Positions 36,646 through 45,056 of a stretch of DNA of 64,000 nt are shown one piece after another (position 1 is the first letter of the stretch; each line of letters opens with the position of its first letter). The stretch covers positions 1 to 64,000 of the forward strand of contig JAEEMG010000010.1 in assembly GCA_016283095.1 (NCBI GenBank), in the 5' to 3' direction. Source of the DNA: Paludibacteraceae bacterium. Its GTDB lineage: Bacteria; Bacteroidota; Bacteroidia; Bacteroidales; Paludibacteraceae. Below the pieces are notes generated by a model. It worked only from the letters and a program-made list of their open reading frames with translations, searched no databases and had not been told where the DNA came from. The position numbers and the translations under genes are program-made.

Positions 36646-37278
36646 TTACTGGAAAGTTTTTCCATTATCAAAATAGAGAGGATGGCTTTTGTCCGTTAGA
36701 AACTGTAACTGCAATTCCATTAATTCCGAGTTTACTCCCGTTACTTCCAAGTCTTTATCATATACGACATAGAAGTCAATAGAAAGCATTTGTTCTACAT
36801 CTATGGGTTGTCCCGCAATGGATTGTGCCGCACATTTTGGCTTGATAATGTTATCAAATGTATGCCACAATTGATCGATTGCGTCATTTGCCCTTTGGAT
36901 AATAGTCTGATAGTTGGAGGACGTGACATTTGTTTTGAACTCAATAAGACACATCTCTTTATCTGTCAAAAGCATTCCGTCGCACACGCCACCTGTAATA
37001 ACACTTGACCCAGTAAGGATTCGGTGATCAAGTGGCAGCAATGCAATCGTATTGTTGTTTGGATTTGTTGCGACGAAACACTTCGAAGCAAACGCAGGTG
37101 CTACATCTGTCCAATCTGTAAAGCCTAGATTGCCGTCATCATAGACGTAAAGATGCTTAGCGGAACTTTTATCGAAAGCATTAGCCACGCTAATTGCACC
37201 ACAATTTTGTAATGCGGTGCACAACCTGAGATTTGTGATGGCAACAGGCAAATTCCTATTTTGCGAGAGTCTTGGCAT
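36646..37278 (-). CDS. Probable PD-(D/E)XK nuclease-fold protein, partner of the adjacent ATPase
   Basis: A 210-residue soluble protein of unknown family. The segment GGVCDGMLLTDKEMCLIEFK has Asp100, Glu113 and Lys115 in the D-X12-E-X-K arrangement on a predicted beta hairpin, the signature of PD-(D/E)XK nucleases. A following helix (YQTIIQRANDAIDQLWHTF) fits the fold's alpha helix. The gene overlaps the upstream ATPase by 23 nt, so the two are translated together. By analogy with ATPase-nuclease defence pairs it is probably the effector, switched on by the ATPase. The nuclease call rests on this motif alone. Confidence 0.65.
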   Translation of the reverse strand: MPRLSQNRNLPVAITNLRLCTALQNCGAISVANAFDKSSAKHLYVYDDGNLGFTDWTDVAPAFASKCFVATNPNNNTIALLPLDHRILTGSSVITGGVCDGMLLTDKEMCLIEFKTNVTSSNYQTIIQRANDAIDQLWHTFDNIIKPKCAAQSIAGQPIDVEQMLSIDFYVVYDKDLEVTGVNSELMELQLQFLTDKSHPLYFDNGKTFQ

Positions 37279-38470
37279 AGCACTGGTATAAAGAGTTAAA
37301 TACTCGCATAATGTCGTCCGATGCGGAATCTAATTCATTCTTGGAAATTAATCCAGTTTTTTCATTAATCACAGATTGACAATAGATTTCTTTAACAGAA
37401 GACAGGCGATAAACTGCAATTTCCTCTTCTTTAATTTGATACTTTGCTGGTAAAATGGTCTCTATCTGACTCCTTTGTTCCTCACTCGCATTGGCATACG
37501 CCTTGGCACCCATAATCATAGTGTTGATGATCGCCAACGAATATGGACTATGAGTTGTGAATACCAGCATATTCTCGTCAGAGCTTGCATTGTTGTAAAC
37601 CAGAGATTTGAGCACTTCCATCTGTGAACGAGGGAAGAGGTTTAATTCTGGCTCTTCAACAATATTTATAAGCTGATTATATCTATTGGCATATGACAAT
37701 TGACGAATCATCATGTCCTTGATACTGTCAGAGTATTCTTCATTTTGCATGATTTCAGCCACTCTTTTTTCCAACTTGTCTTTTTCTTCTTTAGAGAGTT
37801 TGATTTCTTCCTTTCTGGAAATCTTGCTACTCAGATACTCCGAAACCATACACATCGGTAGGGATGATTGTATTCCGCTAGACGCATTGATGAGTCTTAC
37901 CTTATAGTCGGTTCCATGTATCCAGCCTATATCATTCAAATTGTCATACTCAAAGCGCAATCCCTCGAAAGGCAGATTATAACCGCTCTGAAAGAATTTC
38001 TTTGCGTTTACGAACTCGTCAGAGAAAGTCTCACTGGAATCTGGCAGTTCCTTCAAAAGTTTTGACTTATTCTCAGCTACGCTTACAATCGAGCGTTCTG
38101 CAGGAACATACATTACCTTTGAAATTCCTTTTATTTCCTGCTTTTTATCTATTACACGAAAATGTCCATTCTCATACAAAAAATCATATAGTTCTCCTTC
38201 AAATTTGATATATGAGTTTTCGTTATCAATGAAGGAATCTATTCTATGATATGCACACAACATTGTCTTGAACCTATTATATTGTTCAAAGTATGAGAGT
38301 TTATATTTCTTTTGGCTTAATACCTTCTCTAACCATTTGAATGAAGAGAATAGTTTTGCGACACAGCTTTTACCTGTGCCTTGGTCTCCTATGAACAAGG
38401 TGACTTTCTTAAATATAATATCGAGGCCTTTGACGGGACCAAATGATTTTACTATTAAACGTTCGTTCAT
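37256..38470 (-). CDS. OLD/RecF-like AAA ATPase of a putative two-gene system
   Basis: A 404-residue ATPase. Walker A is GDQGTGKSC (about 28-36) after VKSFGPVKGLDIIFKKVTLF, the usual start of such ATPases. A signature-like LINASSGIQSSLP and Walker B region INIVEEPELNLFPRSQ (about 270) follow, then VFTTHSPYSL with the sensor histidine. There is no TOPRIM domain. The length and insert helices differ from RecF and the RloA-type ATPase at 25.2 kb, to which it is only distantly similar. It heads an operon with the nuclease-like gene; the fused helicase follows 68 nt further. Confidence 0.8.
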   Translation of the reverse strand: MNERLIVKSFGPVKGLDIIFKKVTLFIGDQGTGKSCVAKLFSSFKWLEKVLSQKKYKLSYFEQYNRFKTMLCAYHRIDSFIDNENSYIKFEGELYDFLYENGHFRVIDKKQEIKGISKVMYVPAERSIVSVAENKSKLLKELPDSSETFSDEFVNAKKFFQSGYNLPFEGLRFEYDNLNDIGWIHGTDYKVRLINASSGIQSSLPMCMVSEYLSSKISRKEEIKLSKEEKDKLEKRVAEIMQNEEYSDSIKDMMIRQLSYANRYNQLINIVEEPELNLFPRSQMEVLKSLVYNNASSDENMLVFTTHSPYSLAIINTMIMGAKAYANASEEQRSQIETILPAKYQIKEEEIAVYRLSSVKEIYCQSVINEKTGLISKNELDSASDDIMRVFNSLYQCYAKTLAK

Positions 38471-38552
38471 ATTTCTTTATTTTTTCTTGTTTATAAAACG
38501 CTTTTGCCTTATGCAATGACGTGCAATTTCATTTAGCCTACACTAGCAATCA

Positions 38553-38630
38553 CTACTTGTCTATCCTCAACAGTTCGTTTATATCGACTTCAAGGAGTTC
38601 TGCAAGAACCACTCTTCTATGATCATCCAT
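38553..38630 (-). pseudogene. Remnant C-terminus of an XRE-type HTH regulator
   Basis: A 25-codon ORF whose translation VVLAELLEVDINELL matches the usual last helix of XRE/Cro-type regulators (pattern A..L.V.I.ELL). Its ATG overlaps the end of the membrane protein gene (ATGGATGA), but nothing upstream supplies the DNA-binding part. Probably a fragment left at the edge of the variable region. Could also be a chance match. Confidence 0.4.
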
Positions 38631-38973
38631 GATATGCACTGATCCCAGTCAAATCCCAAGATAAAAGTCCGGTTATCCAGCATACCACATAGAATGCGAT
38701 TAGTGTTGTTGTCGCTACCAGCTTGTTTTTTTCCAGTCTCGTTAATTCCCATATTAAATATGCGATAAGTGCGACCAAAGCGATTGGGGATATTAATAAT
38801 ATCGCAAGCCAGTTTAGCTCAAAGTATGACACGATCATTATTATTGGGATGGAAAATCCGGCATATATAGGAACCGAAATTCCACCTGTTTTGCCTTCTT
38901 TTACTCCACTTTTGAGTGCTTCATAATGCACAAAACCTAGAAGTAAACAGAAAAAAATCCAAAATATGACCAT
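38623..38973 (-). CDS. Small membrane protein of unknown function
   Basis: A 116-residue protein with four hydrophobic segments (about 2-14, 38-50, 53-70 and 85-103) separated by short polar loops. No family is recognised. It lies 4 nt after the stop of the secreted lysine-tailed protein on the same strand and probably is cotranscribed. Confidence 0.65.
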   Translation of the reverse strand: MVIFWIFFCLLLGFVHYEALKSGVKEGKTGGISVPIYAGFSIPIIMIVSYFELNWLAILLISPIALVALIAYLIWELTRLEKNKLVATTTLIAFYVVCWITGLLSWDLTGISAYHG

Positions 38974-38977
38974 CTCC

Positions 38978-40633
38978 TTATTTCTTCTTCTTCTTCGCCA
39001 TCATCGCCTTCTTCTTGGCAAGTTTGGCTGCTTTTGCTGCCGCAGCTGCTTCGGCTGCCGCTTTCTCTGCCTCTTCTGCTTTCAACACGTTGATTTTATC
39101 CTGAAGTGGCTCGAAGTAGTATTCCTCTGCCTGGAAGAAGCATGCCTTACATTTGGAATCCTCAATCTCTTTCTTGATCTGCTCTGCAATCGGCTCTTTC
39201 TCTTTTGGATCGCCCTCAAGCAGTTTCTCACACTTGCCTTTGAACACTTTGTCGAAGTATGCCTCTTCGTAACGGTCTCTCAAATCTGATACGCTTGTCT
39301 CCCATTTCGTGTCTTCCACCAATGCCTCCGCGTCGTTGATGGCGTTGAAGTTTGCGATGATCTTGTTTGTCGACGAGATTGTATCCGCGTCTTTCTCCAT
39401 AACCATCACATTGACAAGTTTTTCGATTCGTTCTAGTTCCTTGCCATCCTTCAAACTTGCTTTTGCTGCGTTCTGCACATCATTGTAGTGAGCCTTGAAA
39501 GTGTTTTCATAAAGATACTCTTTCTTCAAGTTCTTCATCATGATAGAGTTGAGAAGCTCAGAGTAGTTGTAGATGATAGCAGACGGATTGATGTTGGTCA
39601 TTCCTTTAGCCTTGTTCTCTTTGTATCCCTTCACCTCTTTGTCTAAAGAAAGATAATCCTTCAAAAGTTCATTCAGATCATCTTCCTGTGTGAAGACGTC
39701 GTCGCTGATAAGCTTAGCCGCATAGAGGTTACGTGTTTTCACGATTCTGTCGTTGACGTAGGAATCGTTGATTTGGTTCGGTTTGCGGACATTTGGTTTG
39801 TGGCTGCTCTTATAGTTTACTGCCACGATTATAGGGGCTGTCTTGTTTGCGACATTCTTTCTGATAGTGGCGTAGTCAATATTAGAGTTGTCGTCGACGC
39901 ATTTCTTCAAGGCTGCGTTGGAGAAATTTCTCTCTATATCCTGATTGCTTGGGGCAAACTGGTATAGGCAGATCGAGTAGACTTTGCGGTCGACGTCAAG
40001 TTCGTTGAATAGGGATACTGTGGAATTGAACACATACTGACGCTCTTTCGTTTTGCTTTCCAAAAGTTTACCATACTCCTCTGACACTTTGTTCATGGCA
40101 GAGTAGTCGTTGTTCACCTTGCCTATGTTGGAAAGTTGGCGACAGACGAAATCTGAGATACGCTGTGGCTGTTCCACGTTGATAGCCTCTGCGTAGAATT
40201 TCATCTCCACAGGGTTAGTGCCGAATGCGTTGAGAGGAATATTGTCGGCGATTCTGATCTTGCCTTGTGTGTTGGCTTTGTTGACGGTCAACTCTTTGTT
40301 CACATAATCCACTGTCAGATTATAAAGAGGATATCTCACGTCCTGTGCGACGGTGGTGCTGGTGATCTGACCTGAGATGAATACGTTTTTGACTTTGTCT
40401 TTCTCCTTACGGCTTGTGTAAATTGTCTCAAGCTGACCTTTGAAGGCTTCAGGATTAAGGATGTATAAATCAGTAGTCAGCATTAACCATCCGTCTTCAG
40501 CAGAAAACTTCTGATCGCCTTTGATTTCGCCGATTTGTTCGCATTTGATAGTCAGTTGCTGTTCTTGCGCGTTTGAAACGACTGCACAGAACATATATGA
40601 TAGAGCTACAATCGCTGTTTTTATTTTTTTCAT
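38978..40633 (-). CDS. Secreted protein with lysine/alanine-rich C-terminal tail, function unknown
   Basis: A 551-residue exported protein: signal peptide MKKIKTAIVALSYMFCAVVSNA then QEQQ. The mature part is mixed alpha/beta in the first 250 residues and helical after that. The last 30 residues are an almost pure Ala/Lys/Met tail (AAKAAKLAKKKAMMAKKKKK). An in-frame ATG at 40675 would start inside the promoter element, so the ATG at 40633 is preferred. I do not recognise the family. The basic tail might bind nucleic acid or lipopolysaccharide, which is speculation. Confidence 0.75.
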   Translation of the reverse strand: MKKIKTAIVALSYMFCAVVSNAQEQQLTIKCEQIGEIKGDQKFSAEDGWLMLTTDLYILNPEAFKGQLETIYTSRKEKDKVKNVFISGQITSTTVAQDVRYPLYNLTVDYVNKELTVNKANTQGKIRIADNIPLNAFGTNPVEMKFYAEAINVEQPQRISDFVCRQLSNIGKVNNDYSAMNKVSEEYGKLLESKTKERQYVFNSTVSLFNELDVDRKVYSICLYQFAPSNQDIERNFSNAALKKCVDDNSNIDYATIRKNVANKTAPIIVAVNYKSSHKPNVRKPNQINDSYVNDRIVKTRNLYAAKLISDDVFTQEDDLNELLKDYLSLDKEVKGYKENKAKGMTNINPSAIIYNYSELLNSIMMKNLKKEYLYENTFKAHYNDVQNAAKASLKDGKELERIEKLVNVMVMEKDADTISSTNKIIANFNAINDAEALVEDTKWETSVSDLRDRYEEAYFDKVFKGKCEKLLEGDPKEKEPIAEQIKKEIEDSKCKACFFQAEEYYFEPLQDKINVLKAEEAEKAAAEAAAAAKAAKLAKKKAMMAKKKKK

Positions 40634-40672
40634 CTGGTATTTTTTTTGAAATTTCACAATTCTTTGTTTCAA

Positions 40673-40680
40673 CAAAAATA
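40673..40680 (-). promoter_or_regulatory. -7 promoter element of the secreted protein gene
   Basis: Minus-strand TATTTTTG fits TAnnTTTG and lies 39 nt upstream of the start at 40633. The stretch 40681-40914 holds nothing recognisable. Confidence 0.5.
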
Positions 40681-40914
40681 AGAATTAAAACTGAAACATG
40701 AAAAGGAACTGTATAAATATATCAAGTTTTACAAATGTATTTTAATGTCGTGTTTGGAATAAGAAAGCTAAACAGAGTATGAATCTAAACTATACAAAAA
40801 CAAAACAGCTTTAATATTGAACAACTTCTTACAAAATGACAAGATATATACCGCATAAATATGCCAAAATGAGGATATTGAGGCACGTTAAACTGAAATA
40901 ATATTCATAATATT

Positions 40915-40944
40915 TTTGAATTGCTTACATTTTGACTAACTTTG
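40915..40944 (+). promoter_or_regulatory. Promoter of the korAB operon
   Basis: TTTG (40915-40918) and TAACTTTG (40937-40944) are separated by 18 nt, close to the Bacteroidetes consensus. The leader to korA is about 40 nt. Confidence 0.75.
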
Positions 40945-40989
40945 CACGCAGAAGATAGAAATTTGAAAAAATAAAGTAACTAAATAAAT

Positions 40990-42846
40990 ATGGCAGACAA
41001 CTTGAAAGTAGAAGAATTGGATCAGGTGGTGGTCCGATTCTCAGGCGACTCCGGAGACGGAATGCAGCTTGCTGGAAATATTTTTTCCACTATCTCGGCC
41101 ACTGTAGGTAATGGTATTTGTACATTCCCTGACTACCCAGCAGATATTCGTGCCCCACAAGGTTCGTTGACTGGAGTATCTGGATTCCAGGTAAGTATCG
41201 CATCAGACAAGGCTTTCACTCCTGGAGACAAGTGTGATGTATTGGTTGCAATGAACCCTGCAGCTCTAAAGACACAGTATAAGTTCTGTAAGCCAACATC
41301 ATCTATCATCATCGACGTCGACAGCTTTAAGAAGGCTGATCTAGAGAAGGCACAGTTTGAGGCTACAGACGCAGCAGGTGCTATCGCAGAGATGGGCATC
41401 AAGCAGGATGTTATCGAGGTGCCTGTGACTTCAATGGTTAAGGATGTTCTTGCTGATTCAGGAATGGATCCAAAGGCTATGCTTAAGTGTAGAAATATGC
41501 TTGCTCTTGGTCTTGTTTGCTACATCTTCAACCGTGATCTTTCAATCGCTGAGAAATTCCTTCGCGACAAGTTCTCTGGAAAGAAGGCGGCAATCGCAGA
41601 GAATAACATCAAGGTTATCCACGCAGGATACGACTTCGGTGCTAACACTCATGCATCAGTAAGCCATACATATAATGTAGTATCAAAGCAGACTCCTGCA
41701 AAGAAGGGTCGCTACATGGATATCAACGGAAACAAGGCAACTGCATACGGTCTTATCGCTGCAGCTGAGAAGGCAGGTCTTCGCCTATACCTTGGTTCTT
41801 ACCCTATTACTCCAGCAACAGATGTTCTTCACGAGTTGTCAAAGCACAAGTCTCTAGGTGTGACAACAGTTCAGTGTGAGGATGAGATCGCAGGATGTGC
41901 TTCTGCACTTGGTGCTTCATTCGCTGGAGCTCTAGGTGTGACTTCAACTTCAGGTCCTGGTATCTGTTTGAAGAGTGAGGCAATGAACCTTGCTGTTATC
42001 ATGGAACTTCCATTGGTTGTTATCGACGTTCAGCGTGGTGGTCCTGCTACAGGTCTTCCAACAAAGTCAGAGCAGACAGACCTTCTTCAGGTATTGTTCG
42101 GACGTAACGGTGAGACTCCAATGCCAGTTATCGCTGCTACAAGCCCAGCAGACTGTTTCGAATCAGCATACGCAGCATGTAAGATAGCTCTAGAGCACAT
42201 GACTCCTGTAGTGTTCATGAGTGACGCATATATCGCAAACGGTTCAGAGGCATTCAAGCTTCCTAACCTTGCTGAGTATCCAGCAATCAATATTCCATAC
42301 GTTCCAGAGTCAATGAAGGGAACATGGACTCCATACATGAGAGATGAGAGAGATGTAAGATACTGGGCTGTTCCTGGTCGTGAGGGATTCGCTCATATCC
42401 TTGGTGGTCTTGAGAAGGACAGCAAGACAGGTGCTATCTCAACAAATCCTGAGAACCACGATTTGATGTGCCGTCTTCGTCAGAGCAAGATCGACAAGAT
42501 TCCTGTACCAGATGTAGAGGTAGAGGGCGACAAGGATAATGCAGATCTTTTGATCGTAGGCTTCGGTGGAACTTACGGACACCTACACGCAGCTATGGAT
42601 GAGATGCGTGCTGCAGGTAAGAAGGTGGCTCTTGCTCACTTCCGTTACATCAACCCATTGCCAAAGAATACAGCTGAGGTATTGAAGAAGTACAAGAAGG
42701 TGGTTGTAGCTGAGCAGAACCTTGGTCAGTTCGCTGCATTCCTTCGTATGAAGGTTGATGGTTTCGCACCAGCACAGTTCAATGAGGTTAAGGGTCAGCC
42801 ATTCGTAGTTAGCGAGTTGGTTGCAGCATTTAATAAATTAATTTAA
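40990..42846 (+). CDS. korA: 2-oxoacid:ferredoxin oxidoreductase, fused gamma-alpha subunit (probably 2-oxoglutarate)
   Basis: A 618-residue subunit. The N-terminal 200 residues are the gamma domain (VVRFSGDSGDGMQLAGNIF; FPDYPADIRAPQGSLTGVSG). The alpha domain follows (GNKATAYGLIAAAEKAGL; YPITPATDVLHELS; GPGICLKSEAMNLAV). This fused arrangement is typical of KorA of 2-oxoglutarate:ferredoxin oxidoreductase, which converts 2-oxoglutarate, CoA and ferredoxin to succinyl-CoA; a related 2-oxoacid substrate is possible. Paired with korB 75 nt downstream. Strongly biased codons suggest high expression. Confidence 0.92.
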   Translation: MADNLKVEELDQVVVRFSGDSGDGMQLAGNIFSTISATVGNGICTFPDYPADIRAPQGSLTGVSGFQVSIASDKAFTPGDKCDVLVAMNPAALKTQYKFCKPTSSIIIDVDSFKKADLEKAQFEATDAAGAIAEMGIKQDVIEVPVTSMVKDVLADSGMDPKAMLKCRNMLALGLVCYIFNRDLSIAEKFLRDKFSGKKAAIAENNIKVIHAGYDFGANTHASVSHTYNVVSKQTPAKKGRYMDINGNKATAYGLIAAAEKAGLRLYLGSYPITPATDVLHELSKHKSLGVTTVQCEDEIAGCASALGASFAGALGVTSTSGPGICLKSEAMNLAVIMELPLVVIDVQRGGPATGLPTKSEQTDLLQVLFGRNGETPMPVIAATSPADCFESAYAACKIALEHMTPVVFMSDAYIANGSEAFKLPNLAEYPAINIPYVPESMKGTWTPYMRDERDVRYWAVPGREGFAHILGGLEKDSKTGAISTNPENHDLMCRLRQSKIDKIPVPDVEVEGDKDNADLLIVGFGGTYGHLHAAMDEMRAAGKKVALAHFRYINPLPKNTAEVLKKYKKVVVAEQNLGQFAAFLRMKVDGFAPAQFNEVKGQPFVVSELVAAFNKLI

Positions 42847-42880
42847 GAATAAACTTGAGTCAAAGAATGAAAGAAAAGAA

Positions 42881-42908
42881 ATTCTTAACTCTTAATTCTT
42901 AACTCTTA
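42881..42908 (+). repeat. Two perfect 14-nt tandem repeats between korA and korB
   Basis: ATTCTTAACTCTTA occurs twice in a row, followed by ATTTTA. Short AT-rich repeats of this kind are probably slippage products; the spacing to korB (14 nt) leaves room for a ribosome site. No function is shown. Confidence 0.7.
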
Positions 42909-42921
42909 ATTTTAGATTAAA

Positions 42922-43917
42922 ATGAGCGAATACACAGCTAAAGATTATAAAAAAGGACAGCCACGTTGGTGTCCAGGATGCGGTGACCACTTCTTCTTGG
43001 CGTCGCTTCACAAGGCAATGGCAGAGATTGGCGTTGCTCCACATGATATAGCAGTTATTTCTGGTATCGGTTGTTCAAGCCGTCTGCCTCACTACATGGC
43101 CACTTACGGTATGAACACAATCCACGGACGTGCCGCTGCGATCGCAACAGGTTGTAAGGTTTCAAACCCTAAGCTAAGCGTATGGCAGGTGAGTGGTGAT
43201 GGTGATGGTCTTGCTATCGGTGGTAACCATTTCATCCACGCTAACCGTCGTAACATCGACCTAAAGATGATCCTTCTTAACAACCGTATCTATGGTTTGA
43301 CTAAGGGTCAGTACTCTCCAACTTCACCAAGAGGATTCGTCAGCAAGTCGTCTCCTTACGGAACAGTTGAGGATCCATTCCGTCCAGCTGAGCTTTGCTT
43401 CGGTGCAAGAGGTCACTTCTTCGCACGTGCGGTAGCCACAGACGCTGAGGGTACAGTTAATGTTCTAAAGGCAGCTCACGCACATAAGGGTGCTGCTGTT
43501 TGTGAGATCCTTCAGAACTGTGTTATCTTCAACGACGGTACACACGAGGCAGTTTACACTAAGGAAGGTCGCGCAAAGAACGCTATCTACTTGAAGCATG
43601 GTGAGAAGATGTTGTTCGGTGAGAACAATGAGTTCGGACTAATGCAGGATGGCTTCAATGTGAAGGTTGTTAAACTAGGTGAGAACGGTATTACAGAGAA
43701 GGATATCCTTGTTCACGATGCTCACTGTGAGGACAACACACTTCAGCTAAAGCTTGCTATGATGGATTATCCAGTAGCACTTGGAGTTATTCGTGATGTT
43801 GAGGCTCCTACTTACGATGATGCTGTAAACGCACAGATCGAGGAGGTTAAGGCTGCTAAGAAGTATCACAATTTCGCAGAACTTCTTGAAACTAATGATA
43901 CTTGGGAGGTTAAGTAA
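42922..43917 (+). CDS. korB: 2-oxoacid:ferredoxin oxidoreductase beta subunit
   Basis: A 331-residue thiamine-diphosphate-binding subunit. WCPGCGDHFF (about 13-22) supplies iron-sulfur cluster cysteines, with GIGCSSRLPHYM as the next landmark. GDGDGLAIGGNHFIHANRRN (about 93) is the TPP-binding GDG...N motif. GLTKGQYSPTSPRG is typical of KorB and PorB. With KorA it forms the complete oxidoreductase, giving reductive or oxidative interconversion of 2-oxoacids in anaerobes. Ends before a terminator. Confidence 0.93.
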   Translation: MSEYTAKDYKKGQPRWCPGCGDHFFLASLHKAMAEIGVAPHDIAVISGIGCSSRLPHYMATYGMNTIHGRAAAIATGCKVSNPKLSVWQVSGDGDGLAIGGNHFIHANRRNIDLKMILLNNRIYGLTKGQYSPTSPRGFVSKSSPYGTVEDPFRPAELCFGARGHFFARAVATDAEGTVNVLKAAHAHKGAAVCEILQNCVIFNDGTHEAVYTKEGRAKNAIYLKHGEKMLFGENNEFGLMQDGFNVKVVKLGENGITEKDILVHDAHCEDNTLQLKLAMMDYPVALGVIRDVEAPTYDDAVNAQIEEVKAAKKYHNFAELLETNDTWEVK

Positions 43918-43940
43918 TTAATCTTACCATTATAGATTTT

Positions 43941-43974
43941 AATAGAGACGTGGGAAACTGCGTCTCTATTTTTG
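43941..43974 (+). terminator. Rho-independent terminator of korAB
   Basis: Stem AATAGAGACG/CGTCTCTATT with a 10-nt loop and trailing T. Ends the korAB operon. Confidence 0.88.
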
Positions 43975-43994
43975 TATAATTGGATATGAATAAC

Positions 43995-44061
43995 GGGCAG
44001 ATTTCAAATCTGCCCATACAATTATATAATATGTGTCGTAGTGGTGGTTTTCAAACCCACC
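43995..44061. repeat. Two adjacent palindromes (GGGCAGATTT type and GGTGGTTT type)
   Basis: GGGCAGATTT-C-AAATCTGCCC (43995-44015) is a perfect 10-bp inverted repeat with one central base. A second, GGTGGTTT-TC-AAACC(C)ACC (44043-44061), has one bulged C. They are 27 nt apart and share the TTTCAAA-like centre. The pair looks like a REP/BIME-type repeat unit; it is in no gene. Confidence 0.6.
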
Positions 44062-44113
44062 CCAATCTACATCATTCATCATTCCTTATGATTCTTATCT
44101 CTGTTCTTCTATT

Positions 44114-44147
44114 GTTTGTTTTTTACAATCAATTGTATATCTTTGCA
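44114..44147 (+). promoter_or_regulatory. Promoter/operator of the GNAT toxin-antitoxin module (copy A)
   Basis: TTTG (44115-44118), 19 nt, TATCTTTG (44138-44145): a consensus promoter. An inverted repeat TACAAT-CA-ATTGTA (44124-44137) lies between the two elements, well placed to bind a repressor. The whole 34-nt block is identical to 45057-45090 before the PIN module. Confidence 0.85.
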
Positions 44148-44192
44148 GCGAAATTATATTTAAATAGTAATAAATACAAAAAAATAGTAATT

Positions 44193-44372
44193 ATGGCAAT
44201 CGCAATTAGACCGATACCGGTTCTTAAGGGTACCACGGCGGAACGATTTGAGGAAATGGTTGAAAACAACAAACAAACTGCATTTACAGTAATTCCAGAC
44301 AATATGCGTCAGGCAGTTCATGCAATGCAAGAGAAATCTAGAAATGTTGTTATCAAAATGCCAAAGCGTTAA
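44193..44372 (+). CDS. Small putative antitoxin upstream of a GNAT protein
   Basis: A 59-residue protein (MAIAIRPIPVLKG...KMPKR) with a basic C-terminus, a layout common for the small partner of Bacteroidetes GNAT toxin-like proteins. It ends one base before the GNAT start, so the two are translated together. An ORF reading further upstream (43980) runs through the palindromes and promoter and is not real. No classic DNA-binding fold is obvious in 59 residues; antitoxin function is inferred from position. Confidence 0.65.
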   Translation: MAIAIRPIPVLKGTTAERFEEMVENNKQTAFTVIPDNMRQAVHAMQEKSRNVVIKMPKR

Positions 44373-44373
44373 T

Positions 44374-45016
44374 ATGTCGAGTTATACGTATGACATAAAT
44401 GAACAATGTTTGATTGTTCGACTTACATCAGAATTGGCTACGTTATCTTTTGAATGTGGAAACACTGAAGGTGATAAGGATTTAGAGGATTTTTTCCACA
44501 ATCAAGCTATACATTTTTCTAAAGAAAGACTAGGTCAGACTTATTGTGTAATAGATAATAATGGGGAAGTAGCAGAACTCGTAGCTTTTTTTACTGTATC
44601 TAATGAATAGTATAAAGACTACATTTATTCCTAAGAAAGCTGTAAATAAGATAGAACGAAAAATTCCAGGACGAAAACATCTTCATACATATCCTGCAGT
44701 ACTTATAGGAAGACTTGGAGTAAATAGAAAGTATCAGGGACAAAAATATTTTATCGGTCAACAAATAATCAATTACATAAAGATTTGGTTCTCCGAAGAT
44801 GATAACAAAACAGGTTGTCGTTTTCTTGTTGTAGATGCTTATAACAAGCAAAATGTGCTTGATTTTTATGAAAGAAACAAGTTCAAATTCCTATATGCAG
44901 ATGAGGAGACGGAACGTGCAGAGCAACATATTCCAAATGATGCCGAAACTATATATACGCGTCATATGTTTCTTGATTTGCTTCACACAGAACTCCTTGC
45001 TATGCCTATAGTATAA
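44374..45016 (+). pseudogene. GNAT acetyltransferase (toxin-like), split by a one-base frameshift
   Basis: Two overlapping frames make one GNAT protein. The first (44374-44610) has FECGNTEGDKDLEDFF...GQTYCVIDNNGEVAELVAFFTVSNE, the second (from 44603) continues SIKTTF...LIGRLGVNRKYQGQK...GCRFLVVDAYNKQNVLDFYERN, the acetyl-CoA-binding motif. Family members read through VSND-SI. The sequence AATGAATAGT has one A too many compared with the expected AATGATAGT, so the first frame stops at TAG. Likely an inactivated toxin, unless frameshifting or a sequencing difference restores it. About 210 residues would result. Confidence 0.8.
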
Positions 45017-45056
45017 GTTTAGGAATATTAACTGATGGGTGTTGTTACATTCATCC

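Noticed and set aside
43980..44192. Upstream extension of the small antitoxin ORF
   Set aside because: It crosses two palindromes and the consensus promoter, so translation must start later, at 44193.
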